Source: Fibrobacter succinogenes (GTDB lineage Bacteria; Fibrobacterota; Fibrobacteria; Fibrobacterales; CADBQJ01). Taken from it: a stretch of 10,640 nucleotides of DNA. The DNA is taken from assembly GCA_902796785.1 (NCBI GenBank), contig CADBQJ010000145.1, forward strand, positions 1 through 10,640, given 5' to 3'. The notes under the pieces were generated by a model. That model made no database searches and was not told the DNA's origin. It saw only the letters and a list, made by a program, of their open reading frames with translations. A program made the translations under genes and the position numbers. Shown here piece by piece: positions 1 to 9,613 of the stretch. Numbering within the stretch: the stretch's first letter is position 1; the number at the start of each line of letters is the position of its first letter.

Positions 1-1088
<1,088 letters not shown>

Positions 1089-1098
1089 GGCCTCAAAG

Positions 1099-2328
1099 CT
1101 AGAACGATTCGGATTCCGCCGGCGCGTCGTCCGCCTCCGCGGGCGCGGCCTCCTCCCCGGCCGGTTCCTCGGGCGGGGGCTCGTCCGGCCAGAGGGCGAT
1201 CTCGGGCGTCTCCTCGGTCAGCCGGGGATCCGCGTAGTCGTCGTCCGGGGCGGGCTCGGGCTCGGAGGGCGCCTCCTCCGGCGTGGCTTCGGGCGCGGCC
1301 GGCTCCTCGGCCGGGGGCGCGTCGGGCTCGGAGCAGAACCGGGCGGCCAGGGCGATCTGCGCGTCGGCCCACGCCTTGTCGGCCGTCAGCTCGAAGGCCT
1401 CGGCGAAGGCGACCTCCTCGGGCTTGCCCTGGCGGATTTCGTTGAGATAGGCCCGCACCGACGACCACTCCTTCAGCGCGACCAGGTGCTCCACCAGCGC
1501 CAGCGACGAGGCGTAGAGGACGAAGGCCCGCATCGGGTCCGATTCCCCGACGAAGGGGCTCTTCAGCCGGTCCAGCGGGGGGAAGTCCCAGGAGCGGCTC
1601 CAGCATTCGGGCATGGGGCGCCCCTCCAGGTGCTGCGCGATCCCCTCGTCCATCCAGAGCGGGACCGCGTCGCCGGCCATCAGGTGTACGAAGGCGTGCG
1701 CCGTCTCGTGCCGGACCACGGAGGCGCGCCGCGCCTCGTCGAAGACCAGCTCCGCGGGCAGCCGCAGCTTGCCGTCGTAGGCGGCCTCCACCCAGTTGGG
1801 CAGCTCGATCCCCGCGCCGTTGGAGAACCGCGGGTCGGAATAGACCACCACCTCGAGCTTCCTCTCCGGCGAGAAGCCCAGCGCCGCGCTCAGCTCCCAG
1901 ATGGCGTCGTCCACCAGCGCCAGCGCCTCGGCACCCAGCTCGTCGCCCTGCACCCCGTCGAACGAGACCACGGCGTAGGGCGACTCGCCGCGGCGCAGCG
2001 CCGTCCCCTCCTCCACGGCCCGCTCCAGCAGGCGCAGCGCCTGCTCGGGCACCTTGCCGGCCCCCTCCTTCTTCAGGAGGGCCAGCAGCCGGGCGGCCTC
2101 GTCGCCGTCGCCCTCGGCGAGCGCGGCGCGGAGCTCGGATTCGATCTTCGCGAGGTCGGGCCCCGCCGGCTCGGCGGCCTGCGCGGGGAGGGCGGACGGG
2201 AACGGGATCGCCGGGACGGACTCCGCCGCCCCGCGCCCCTTCAGGCGGTCGCCGACGAGGACCAGCGCCGCGACCGCGGCCAGCGCGAGCAGGCCGGAGA
2301 CCAGCGCGCCGCGCCGCCTGGCGTTCAT
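1099..2328 (-). CDS. Membrane-anchored gluzincin-type metallopeptidase-like protein (peptidase MA-like)
   Basis: A 409-residue protein of unknown specific role. The N-terminus has Arg residues 4-6 followed by a hydrophobic segment at about residues 8-26, which reads as a signal anchor or uncleaved signal peptide, so the bulk probably faces outside the cytoplasm. Residues 58-105 are a charged helical stretch. The central domain carries HETAH at 207-211 and, 16 residues later, WMDEGIAQHLEG with Glu228. This HExxH...E arrangement is that of zinc gluzincins such as the peptidase MA-like family: His207, His211 and Glu228 are the likely zinc ligands and Glu208 the catalytic base. After about residue 333 the tail is rich in Pro, Glu and Asp and probably disordered. 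GGAGG lies 10 nt before the ATG, and the gene begins 16 bp after the activase-fusion stop, so it is probably cotranscribed with it and with asnS. The fold and motif are fairly certain; the substrate is not known. Confidence 0.85.
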   Translation of the reverse strand: MNARRRGALVSGLLALAAVAALVLVGDRLKGRGAAESVPAIPFPSALPAQAAEPAGPDLAKIESELRAALAEGDGDEAARLLALLKKEGAGKVPEQALRLLERAVEEGTALRRGESPYAVVSFDGVQGDELGAEALALVDDAIWELSAALGFSPERKLEVVVYSDPRFSNGAGIELPNWVEAAYDGKLRLPAELVFDEARRASVVRHETAHAFVHLMAGDAVPLWMDEGIAQHLEGRPMPECWSRSWDFPPLDRLKSPFVGESDPMRAFVLYASSLALVEHLVALKEWSSVRAYLNEIRQGKPEEVAFAEAFELTADKAWADAQIALAARFCSEPDAPPAEEPAAPEATPEEAPSEPEPAPDDDYADPRLTEETPEIALWPDEPPPEEPAGEEAAPAEADDAPAESESF

Positions 2329-2344
2329 CGCGCCGCCGCCTCCG

Positions 2345-5300
2345 TCATGCGGTGGCCGCCTCCCGGCGCCGCTGCTCCAGCTCCTTGGTCGCGATGATCA
2401 GCATCTGGAGGCGGTTCTCGATGTTGGCCGGGCTGGTGTCGGGGTCGTAGTCGAGCGAGAGGATCTGCGCGTCGGGCACGAGCGACTTCAGCGTCTTCGT
2501 CATGCCGCGGCCGGTGATGTGGTTCGGCAGGCATCCGAAGGGGTTGAGGATGACGAACGCGCGCACGCCCTTGTGCGCCTGGTGCAGGATCTCGGCGGGG
2601 ATCAGCCACGCCTCGCCCGCCGCGTAGGTGGGGTCGATGAAGGGGGCGGTCAGCCTCGCCAGGTCCTCCGAGCTGGGGAACGGCGAGTAGAACTTGAACT
2701 CCTTCATGATCGCGTCGACCGCCTTGCGCGCGGAGACGAAGACGCTTTCGTTGATGCGCATCATCATGTCCATCATGAACGGCGAGGAGGAGAAGCCGCG
2801 CTCCAGCTTCTCGCGGCTGACGACGTCCGACATCCGGAAGAAGTCGAGCATCGGCGGCTGCACCACCTCCATCCCCTGCGACTCGAGGTACTTCTCGATC
2901 TCGCCGTTGGCGGTGGGGTGGTACTTCATGAGGATCTCGCCGAGCACGGCCACGCGCGGCTTGCGCACGGAGCGGTCGACGGGAATCGCGTTGAAGGCGC
3001 GGACGGCGGCGCGCAGCCAGAGGAGGGCGCGCTTGCGGCTCGTCTTGAGCGCGGTCATCATGTGCTCCAGGCACTGCCAGTGCACGCGGTTCGCGGCGCC
3101 GGGCGTCAGCTCGTAGGGGCGGACGGCGCGGATCATGAACTCCATCGCGTCCATCATCACGATGCCCCAGGCCATGCGGATCTGCCAGGTCGCGCTCAGC
3201 TTGAACCCGGGGTGCATGTCCTTGTCGTCCGAGCCGGTGGTCACCACCGGGACGGTGGGGTAGCCGGCCTCGTCCAGCGCCTTGCGCGCCAGCATGGCGT
3301 ACTGGCCGGCGCGGCAGTGCTCGCAGTTCTTCGCCAGGCCCACGGCGATCTCGTCGGGCTTGAACCTGCCCTGCTCGAGGAACGCCAGCGCCTCGCCGAT
3401 GTTGACCTGCGCCGGGAAGCAGATGTCGTTGTGGACGAACTTCTTCCCGAGCTCGATCGCGCGGCGGTTGGCCAGCGGCATCAGCACGGCCTTGTAGCCC
3501 TCCTTCTCGAAGACCTTGCAGCAGAGCAGCGAGAACGAGGGGGAGAGGTTGGGGACGAGGATGCTGCGCTTCTCCTTGTCGGCTTCGGTGAACTTGACCG
3601 GGTAGGGCTCGCCGGGCGTCTTGATCCCGGAGAGGAGCGCCTTCTCGCGCTGGACGCGCACGGTCTCGACGAAGCTCTTGACGCGGATGTTCAGCGGCCC
3701 CTTCACCTCGCCCTCGTCCAGCTTGACGACCAGCGCCTCCTTGTCGCAGAGCGACTTGTAGACGCGCTTCATCTCGTCGGTCAGCGTGGCCTCGTGGCCG
3801 CAGCCGAACGAGACGATCTGCGTCAGCTCCAGCCGGGGGTGCTTGGCCGCGAACTTGGCGGCGGCCAGCACGCGCGCGTGGAACGAGTTGATGGTGTCCA
3901 TGCGCACGTCGGAGAGGTCCTCGAGGTCGATGTCGAGGCCGTCGAGGACGAAGACGGGGACGCCCTGCGCGGTGAAGAGCGAGGAGAGCCCGTGGTTGAC
4001 CAGGAGGTCGGAGTGGTAGGGGCGGGCGGCCAGCACCACGCCGAAGCCGTCCGTCTTCTCCAGCTCGGCCAGCGCCTTGGCGCTCTCGCGGTGCAGCGCG
4101 TCGCGGAAGGCCTTGAGGGCGCGCGCCCCCTGCTTGACGGCGGCCTTCGCCATGTCGGAGGGGACGCCGAACGAGTTCTCGAGCCAGGAGGCCGTCTGCC
4201 TGTACTTCAGCGCGAGCGTGTCCCAGTGGAAGACGGGGTGGTCGAAGGCCACGTCGTGGCGGCCCAGCGGGTCGTCGGAGCGGTCGACCACCATCGGGTA
4301 GCCCTGGATCATCGCGCAGAAGGCCTTGCCCTGGATCGACTTGTTCTCGGAGGGCTGCGTGATCATCATCGGCATGAAGATGCGGTCCACGCCGCGCTCG
4401 ATCAGGTCCTGCACGTGGCCGTGCACCAGCTTGGCGGGGAAGCAGGCCGTGTCGGAGGGGATGGAGGAGAGCCCCTTCTCGAAGAGGGCGACGTCGCTGC
4501 GGCGGGAGACGACCACGTCGAAGCCCAGCGTGGCGAAGATCGTCTTCCAGTAGGGCATGGAGTTCCAGAACTCCAGCACGCGCGGCAGGCCGATCTTGAT
4601 GTTGCGCTTCCCGTCGAGCGGCTCCATCTTCAGCTCGGCCATCCAGTCCTTCGTCAGCAGCGCGTTGTGGACCTTGACCATGTCGGGCACGGCGTCCATG
4701 CGGCGCGTGGCCTCGGCGGCCTGCTTGCGGACGGCGGGGTCCTTGGGGTCGCCCATGATCTCGCCGCGCTCGCAGCGGTTGCCGGTGACGAAGACGGTGC
4801 CGTCGGCGAAGAGCACCTGCGTGCGCTTGCAGCTGTTCTGGCAGAAGGGGCAGACCAGGCCGGGCCGTTCCTCGTAGCTGAAGGACTCCAGCTCCTTCCA
4901 GGAGATGAACGAGCTGGCCTTGCGCCCGTAGCGGGCCTCGTGGGCCAGCACGTGCTTGCGGGTGAGCAGCGCCACGCCGATGGCGCCCATCTCGCCGGGG
5001 AACTCGGGGCGGATGACGCTCTTGCCGGTGTACTGCTCGAAGGCGCGGAGCACGGCGTCGTTCTTGAACGTGCCGCCCTGCACCACCACCACGTCGCCCA
5101 GCACGTCGAGGTTGGGCAGGCGCAGCACCTTGGTGAAGACGTTCTCGACGATGGAGCGGCAGATGCCGGCCATGATGTCCTCGGTCGCCTTGCCGTTCTT
5201 CTGCTCGGTGATGATCGAGCTGTTCATGAAGACGGTGCAGCGCGAGCCGAGCTGCGAGGGCTTCTTCGCGTGGAAGGCCATCTCGGCGATGTCGCCCACG

Positions 5301-6745
5301 GGGATCCCCAGCGAGCGGCTGTAGGTCTCGACGAAGGAGCCGCAGCCGGCGGAGCAGGCCTCGTTGAGCACGATCCCGGTGACGATGCCGTTGCCCACGT
5401 GGATCGCCTTCATGTCCTGGCCGCCGATGTCGAGGATGAAGCTGACGTCGGGGTGCTCGTGCTGGGCCGCCTCGGCGTGCGCGACGGTCTCCACGGTGTG
5501 GTAGTCGGCGTGGAAGGCCTTGGCGAACATCAGCTCGCCGTAGCCCGTGGTGCCCGCGCCGCGGATCGAGAGCTCGACGCCCTCGTCGGCGTAGCGCTTG
5601 CGCATGGCCAGGAGGGCCGCCTGCACGGTGCGGAGCGGGTCGCCGCCGTTGTTGGCGTAGAAGCGGTCGAGGACCGTCCCCTCGTCGTCCAGGAGGACGA
5701 ACTTCGAGGTGGTGGAGCCGGCGTCGATCCCGAGCCAGGCCTCGACGACCGTCCCCGCGGGGAAGGTCTTGCGGACGAAGGGCTTCGGCGCGTGGCGCTT
5801 CTCGAACGCGGCCCGCTCCTCGTCGTTCTCGAAGAAGAGCCGGCCCGTCGGGGACTCGGTCTCGGATTCGGCCAGGCGCTTCTCGTACCCCTCGAACGAG
5901 GCGAGCCCCCTGTACCCGCACTCCTCGCCGGCGTGGAGCATCCCCACGGCCAGCGCGGCGCCGCGGGCGATCAGCGTCTCGGCGCCCTTGGGCAGGATGG
6001 CGTCGCCCTCGTCCTTCAGGTCCAGCCGTTCGCGGAAGGCGCGCACCAGCGTGGGGATGAAGGTGTTGGGGCCGCCCTCGAAGATGACGGGGGCCTTGAT
6101 CTCCATCCCCTGGGCCAGGCCGCCGATGGTCTGCTTGGCGATGGCGTGCAGCGAGGAGAGCGCGATGTCCTCCTTGGCCACGCCCTGGTTCAGCAGGGGC
6201 TGGATGTCGGTCTTGGCGAAGACGCCGCAGCGGCCGGAGATGTTGTAGAGGGTCTTGCCCTTGGAGGCCAGCGCCTCGAAGTTCTCGGTCTTGACGCCCA
6301 GCAGCTCGGCCACCTGGTCGATGAAGGCGCCCGTGCCGCCGGCGCAGGAGCCGTTCATGCGCATGTCGGAGGTGGTCAGCTGCTTCGCCGACTCGTCGTA
6401 GCGGAAGAAGACCACCTTGGCGTCCTGGCCGCCCAGCTCGACGGCGGTGCGCACCTGGGGATAGTCGTGCTTGATCACCAGCGTGTTGGCGATCACCTCC
6501 TGCACGAAGAAGGCGTCGAGCGCCTTGGCGAAGGACTGGCCCGCGCTGCCGCAGAAGCAGACCTTGAACTCGGCGTCGGGGAACATCCCGTGGGCCTCGG
6601 TCAGCAGGCTCCTGACGGTTTCGGCCGGACGGGTGTTGTGGCGCACGTAGCGGGTGTGCAGCAGTTCGGTTGTCTCGGGGACGAGCACGGCGATCTTCAC
6701 CGTGGTCGAGCCGACGTCCATGCCAATCCAAAGGGTGCGTGCCAT
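2345..6745 (-). CDS. Giant fused 2-hydroxyacyl-CoA dehydratase activase / dehydratase-like protein
   Basis: A 1466-residue cytoplasmic protein of the BadF/BadG/BcrA/HgdC activase family fused to HgdB/DUF2229-like domains. Head 1 (about 4-270) has the ASKHA phosphate loop GMDVGSTT at 8-15, VELGGQDAK at 102-110, and Cys134 (NGSCAGGTG) and Cys173 (GRCGVFAKTD). Head 2 (about 335-598) repeats this: GIDAGSTT at 339-346, DIGGQD at 439-444, Cys464 (NEACSAGCG) and Cys503 (SRCTVF). Both Cys pairs are 39 residues apart, the spacing known for the [4Fe-4S] ligands of the glutaryl-CoA dehydratase activator. A CPFCQNSC motif (632-639) plus Cys658 follows. The C-terminal half has two CFPA-centred segments (Cys768, Cys1109), CEHC at 1141-1144 and NPFGCLPNHITGRG at 1401-1414. 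Family members use ATP to drive a low-potential electron onto a dehydratase-type Fe-S cluster; the substrate here is unknown. The start is supported by GGAG 6 nt upstream of the ATG. It is the first gene of the operon with the peptidase gene and asnS. The family call is firm; the function is open. Confidence 0.92.
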   Translation of the reverse strand: MARTLWIGMDVGSTTVKIAVLVPETTELLHTRYVRHNTRPAETVRSLLTEAHGMFPDAEFKVCFCGSAGQSFAKALDAFFVQEVIANTLVIKHDYPQVRTAVELGGQDAKVVFFRYDESAKQLTTSDMRMNGSCAGGTGAFIDQVAELLGVKTENFEALASKGKTLYNISGRCGVFAKTDIQPLLNQGVAKEDIALSSLHAIAKQTIGGLAQGMEIKAPVIFEGGPNTFIPTLVRAFRERLDLKDEGDAILPKGAETLIARGAALAVGMLHAGEECGYRGLASFEGYEKRLAESETESPTGRLFFENDEERAAFEKRHAPKPFVRKTFPAGTVVEAWLGIDAGSTTSKFVLLDDEGTVLDRFYANNGGDPLRTVQAALLAMRKRYADEGVELSIRGAGTTGYGELMFAKAFHADYHTVETVAHAEAAQHEHPDVSFILDIGGQDMKAIHVGNGIVTGIVLNEACSAGCGSFVETYSRSLGIPVGDIAEMAFHAKKPSQLGSRCTVFMNSSIITEQKNGKATEDIMAGICRSIVENVFTKVLRLPNLDVLGDVVVVQGGTFKNDAVLRAFEQYTGKSVIRPEFPGEMGAIGVALLTRKHVLAHEARYGRKASSFISWKELESFSYEERPGLVCPFCQNSCKRTQVLFADGTVFVTGNRCERGEIMGDPKDPAVRKQAAEATRRMDAVPDMVKVHNALLTKDWMAELKMEPLDGKRNIKIGLPRVLEFWNSMPYWKTIFATLGFDVVVSRRSDVALFEKGLSSIPSDTACFPAKLVHGHVQDLIERGVDRIFMPMMITQPSENKSIQGKAFCAMIQGYPMVVDRSDDPLGRHDVAFDHPVFHWDTLALKYRQTASWLENSFGVPSDMAKAAVKQGARALKAFRDALHRESAKALAELEKTDGFGVVLAARPYHSDLLVNHGLSSLFTAQGVPVFVLDGLDIDLEDLSDVRMDTINSFHARVLAAAKFAAKHPRLELTQIVSFGCGHEATLTDEMKRVYKSLCDKEALVVKLDEGEVKGPLNIRVKSFVETVRVQREKALLSGIKTPGEPYPVKFTEADKEKRSILVPNLSPSFSLLCCKVFEKEGYKAVLMPLANRRAIELGKKFVHNDICFPAQVNIGEALAFLEQGRFKPDEIAVGLAKNCEHCRAGQYAMLARKALDEAGYPTVPVVTTGSDDKDMHPGFKLSATWQIRMAWGIVMMDAMEFMIRAVRPYELTPGAANRVHWQCLEHMMTALKTSRKRALLWLRAAVRAFNAIPVDRSVRKPRVAVLGEILMKYHPTANGEIEKYLESQGMEVVQPPMLDFFRMSDVVSREKLERGFSSSPFMMDMMMRINESVFVSARKAVDAIMKEFKFYSPFPSSEDLARLTAPFIDPTYAAGEAWLIPAEILHQAHKGVRAFVILNPFGCLPNHITGRGMTKTLKSLVPDAQILSLDYDPDTSPANIENRLQMLIIATKELEQRRREAATA

Positions 6746-6773
6746 AGCGGTCTCCGGGTCTCCAGAAGGACGC

Positions 6774-6781
6774 TAAAGATA
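6774..6781 (-). promoter_or_regulatory. Candidate -7/-10 promoter element for the activase-fusion operon
   Basis: The minus strand reads TATCTTTA inside a short, very AT-rich island (about 6774-6799) in otherwise GC-rich DNA, 28 nt upstream of the activase ATG. It lies just after the terminator of the preceding operon, where a new promoter is needed. It resembles the Bacteroidota-type TAnnTTTG box, and the rightward gene at 9668 has the similar TAACTTTG. No convincing -33/-35 partner is seen, because that position falls in the terminator stem. The call rests on location and base composition only. Confidence 0.4.
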
Positions 6782-6793
6782 ATAATTAGGTCG

Positions 6794-6826
6794 AAAAAAG
6801 CCCGTTTCCGGGCGGAAACGGGCTTT
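6794..6826 (-). terminator. Intrinsic terminator of the ackA-pta operon
   Basis: A perfect 13-bp stem pairs 6797-6809 with 6814-6826 around a GGGC loop. Read on the minus strand it ends in a run of six T (6799-6794). It starts 34 bp after the pta stop codon, so it should end leftward ackA-pta transcripts and separate them from the activase operon. On the plus strand the stem is followed only by TTTCTGG, so termination in that direction would be weaker, and no rightward gene needs it. Confidence 0.92.
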
Positions 6827-6859
6827 CTGGCCGGAAATCGGGCCTTTCGCGGAACGCCT

Positions 6860-8344
6860 CTAGGCGAGGTTCTGCGCCTGGATCGCGGTGAGCGCGATGG
6901 TGTAGACGATGTCCTCCACCAGGCAGCCGCGGCTGAGGTCGTTGACCGGCTTGGCCAGCCCCTGCAGCATCGGCCCGATGCTCACCGCGTGCGCGGCGCG
7001 CTGCACGGCCTTGTAGGTGGTGTTGCCGGTGTTGAGGTTGGGGAAGACCAGCACCGTGGCGCGGCCGGCCACCGGGCTTCCCGGCGCCTTCTGCGCGGCC
7101 ACTTCGGGCACCATCGTGGCGTCGTACTGCAGCGGCCCGTCCACCGGGACGCCGGGCATCAGCGCCTTCGCCTTCTCCACCGCCTCGGCGATCGCCTCGG
7201 CCCCCTTGCCGGACTTGCCGGAGGAGTAGCTGATGAACGACACGCGGGGCTCGATGCCGAAGTCCTTCGCGCTCTTCGCGCTCTGGGCGGCGATCTGCGC
7301 CAGCTCGTCGGGGTTCGGCTCGATGTTGACCGCGCAGTCGCCGAAGACGCGCATGCCGTCGGGCAGCCCCATGAAGAAGACGGAGCTGACGAACTTGCAG
7401 CCGGGGGCGGTCTTGATGAACTGCATGGCGGGGCGGATGGTGTTGGCCGTGGTGTGCACGGCGCCGGAGACCAGGCCGTCCACCTCGCCCATCTTCAGCA
7501 TCATCGTGCCGAGCGAGACGGCGTCGGTCTTCAGGATCTCGCGCGCCTGCTCCTCGGTCATCCCCTTGGCCTTGCGGAGCTCGACCAGGGGCTCCACGAA
7601 GCGCTCCCAGTTGCAGGCGGGGTCGACGGTCTCCACGCCCGCGGGCAGGGAGATCCCCAGTTCGGCGCAGGCCTTCTCGGCCTCGTCGCGCCGGGCCAGC
7701 AGCACGGGGACGCAGATGCCGCGCTCGGCGCAGACGGCGGCGGCGCGCAGCGTGCGGGGCTCGGTCCCCTCGGGGAGGACGATGCGCTTCGGGTCGCTCT
7801 TGGCGCGGTTGACGAGCATGTTCCGGAACTCGGGCGGGCTCGTGCGGTGCGGGCGCGCGGAGGCGGCCAGGTCCTTCGACCAGTCGCCGCGCAGTCCGGC
7901 GGCGTCCACGGCCGCGCCCGCCTTCAGGGGCGAGTCCACGCCGGCGCCCAGGAGGTTTCCGCTTTCCGCGTACTCGGCGGCCTCGGCCTTCAGGTCGAGC
8001 GCCGCCTCCTCGTCGCCGCGGGCCGAGGAGGCCACGACGACCGCGTCGGCGTCGAGCGCGCGGACCAGGAGCGCGTTCAGTTTGCGCGCGAAGAGGCCCG
8101 CGGAGGGGCTGGCCGTCTCGACGACGGCCGCGTCGCCCGGGAGGGTCCGGACGGCCTCGACGACCGATTCCATCAGTTCGCCCTCGCGGCCGGAGCCCAG
8201 GGCGCGCCGGGCTTCGCGGAGCGCGGCTTCGTCCGCGAACGGGCGGAGGAGGGGGAGTTCCAGCCCCTTGGCCAGTTCCGCCGAGAGGGCGGCGGCGTCG
8301 AGGTCGGCGGAGGCGGGGATTGCGCAGAAGACGCGTTTGGACAT
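6860..8344 (-). CDS. pta: Phosphate acetyltransferase (phosphotransacetylase)
   Basis: Interconverts acetyl-CoA plus phosphate with acetyl phosphate plus CoA, and works with acetate kinase in the acetate/ATP branch of fermentation. The 494 residues divide into an N-terminal region (1-165) and a PTA catalytic domain (about 172-490). Catalytic-domain signatures are [10 protein letters not shown] at 372-381, DGPLQYDAT at 402-410, [12 protein letters not shown] at 434-445 and [17 protein letters not shown] at 457-473. Ser471, Arg472 and Asp478 match the known active-site trio in spacing. The length lies between the short form (about 330) and the E. coli-like long form (about 710). The N-terminus begins like the BioD/AAA-like domain of long Pta ([10 protein letters not shown]) but shows no nucleotide-binding glycine loop, and I see no DRTGG regulatory domain. 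The gene starts 4 bp after the ackA stop with AGGAG 7 nt before its ATG, so it is likely translationally coupled. The enzyme call is firm; the N-terminal role is unknown. Confidence 0.97.
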   Translation of the reverse strand: MSKRVFCAIPASADLDAAALSAELAKGLELPLLRPFADEAALREARRALGSGREGELMESVVEAVRTLPGDAAVVETASPSAGLFARKLNALLVRALDADAVVVASSARGDEEAALDLKAEAAEYAESGNLLGAGVDSPLKAGAAVDAAGLRGDWSKDLAASARPHRTSPPEFRNMLVNRAKSDPKRIVLPEGTEPRTLRAAAVCAERGICVPVLLARRDEAEKACAELGISLPAGVETVDPACNWERFVEPLVELRKAKGMTEEQAREILKTDAVSLGTMMLKMGEVDGLVSGAVHTTANTIRPAMQFIKTAPGCKFVSSVFFMGLPDGMRVFGDCAVNIEPNPDELAQIAAQSAKSAKDFGIEPRVSFISYSSGKSGKGAEAIAEAVEKAKALMPGVPVDGPLQYDATMVPEVAAQKAPGSPVAGRATVLVFPNLNTGNTTYKAVQRAAHAVSIGPMLQGLAKPVNDLSRGCLVEDIVYTIALTAIQAQNLA

Positions 8345-8348
8345 CGGA

Positions 8349-9557
8349 TCACTCCTTGCGTGCGCCGCGCGCGAGGGCCAGTGCGTCCTTCGCGATCAGC
8401 AGTTCTTCGTCGGTCGGGACGACCAGCGCGACCGGGTCGTCGCCGACGGAAATCTTCCCTTCGGCGCCGCCGACCGCCTTCGCGTTGGCCTCGGCGTCGA
8501 GTTCGAGCCCCAGCGGGGCCAGAAGGTCCATCGCCTCTCCCCGGACGACGTAGGAGTTCTCGCCGATGCCGCCGGTGAAGACCAGCGCGTCGAGCCCGCC
8601 CAGGGGGATCGTGAAGGAGGAGATCAGCTTGGCCAGGCGGTAGACGAACATCTCGATGGCCAGCTTCGCCCCCTCGTGCCCTTCGGCGCGGGCGGCGACC
8701 AGGGTCCGCATGTCCTGCGAAAGCCCGGAGATCCCGAGCAGGCCCGACTCCTTGTTCATCACCTGCACGGTCCTGGAGGCGCTCCAGCCCAGCTTGCGCT
8801 CCAGGTAGTCGAAGACGCTCGGGTCGGTGGCGCCGGAGCGGGTTCCCATCATCAGGCCGTCGAGCGGGGTGAGCCCCATCGTGGTGTCGACCACCTTGCC
8901 GTCCTTGATCGCGGCCAGCGAGCAGCCGTTCCCCAGGTGGGCGGTGATCATCCGGATCTCCCCGAGCGGGCGCCCCAGCGCCTCGGCGGCGCGGGCGCTC
9001 ACGAAGCGGTGCGAGGTGCCGTGGAAGCCGTATTTGCGCAGGGCCAGCTTCTCGTAGAGCTCGTAGGGCATGGCGAAGAGATAGGCCTTCGGGGGCATGG
9101 TGGCGTGGAAGGCGGTGTCGAAGACGGCGACCTGCACGGCGCCGGGCCAGGCCTTCGTCGCCTCGCGCATCCCCAGCGCGTGGGCGCGGTTGTGGAGAGG
9201 GGCCATGGCGGCCAGCTCCTCCACCTGGTCGATCTTCGCGTCGTCCAGGACGACGCTTTCGGAGAAGACCGCGCCGCCCTGCACCACGCGGTGCCCCACG
9301 GCCAGCACCTGCTCGCCGCGGACGCCGGCGCCTTCGAGGTAGTCCTTGAGGGCCCCGAAGCCGGAGAGGTGGGTGGGCTTTTCCAGCGCGGTTTCGGCCG
9401 CGCCCAGTTCGCCCTTGGCCTTGAAGAGCCCCTTTTCGGTGCCGATCCCCTCCACCAGGCCGGAGGCCAGCTTCCGGAGGGCGTCGCCCGCTTCGAGGGC
9501 GTAGAGGGCGAATTTGAGGGAGGAACTTCCGCAGTTGACGACGAGAATGGTGTTCAT
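8349..9557 (-). CDS. ackA: Acetate kinase
   Basis: Transfers phosphate between acetyl phosphate and ADP to make acetate and ATP: substrate-level phosphorylation in the cytoplasm, or the reverse for acetate assimilation. The 402 residues are the usual family length. The ASKHA-fold signatures are complete: NCGSSSLKF at 8-16, GHRVVQGG at 88-95 with Arg90, VFDTAFH with Asp147, GFHGTSH at 177-183 with His179, HLGNG at 207-211, MMGTRSG with Arg240, FTGGIGENS at 327-335, and PTDEE with Glu384. These match the substrate and catalytic residues known from Methanosarcina acetate kinase. I take the ATG at 9557 rather than an in-frame one at 9650, because the family begins directly with the [10 protein letters not shown] strand and the intervening 31 codons look non-coding. 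No clear ribosome-binding site precedes it. It is first in a two-gene operon with pta and divergent from the aldolase-like gene. Confidence 0.98.
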   Translation of the reverse strand: MNTILVVNCGSSSLKFALYALEAGDALRKLASGLVEGIGTEKGLFKAKGELGAAETALEKPTHLSGFGALKDYLEGAGVRGEQVLAVGHRVVQGGAVFSESVVLDDAKIDQVEELAAMAPLHNRAHALGMREATKAWPGAVQVAVFDTAFHATMPPKAYLFAMPYELYEKLALRKYGFHGTSHRFVSARAAEALGRPLGEIRMITAHLGNGCSLAAIKDGKVVDTTMGLTPLDGLMMGTRSGATDPSVFDYLERKLGWSASRTVQVMNKESGLLGISGLSQDMRTLVAARAEGHEGAKLAIEMFVYRLAKLISSFTIPLGGLDALVFTGGIGENSYVVRGEAMDLLAPLGLELDAEANAKAVGGAEGKISVGDDPVALVVPTDEELLIAKDALALARGARKE

Positions 9558-9579
9558 GCGCCATAATCTAGGCAAATCG

Positions 9580-9605
9580 GGGCCGTTTTGGTCCGCGGAC
9601 GGCCC
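9580..9605. repeat. Inverted repeat with nested perfect palindrome, possible operator
   Basis: GGGCCGT (9580-9586) pairs with ACGGCCC (9599-9605) around a 12-base loop, and a 10-bp perfect palindrome, GTCCGCGGAC, lies at 9591-9600. The position between divergent starts suits an operator or an mRNA-leader hairpin. In GC-rich DNA such symmetry arises by chance fairly often, so the functional call is weak. Confidence 0.3.
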
Positions 9606-9613
9606 TCCGGCGG

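Noticed and set aside
2325..6731. A 1468-codon minus-strand frame overlapping the activase fusion almost fully
   Set aside because: An off-frame shadow of the same strand with Arg/Ala/Pro/Gly-rich sequence; all conserved motifs are in the other frame.
2054..8578. A 2174-codon open frame on the plus strand, antisense to four genes
   Set aside because: It is the mirror of GC-rich codons in the genes opposite: stop codons are rare there. Its product is low-complexity, rich in Gly, Ala, Leu, Val, Asp, Glu, His and Arg, and shows no domain. The opposite strand has clear families.
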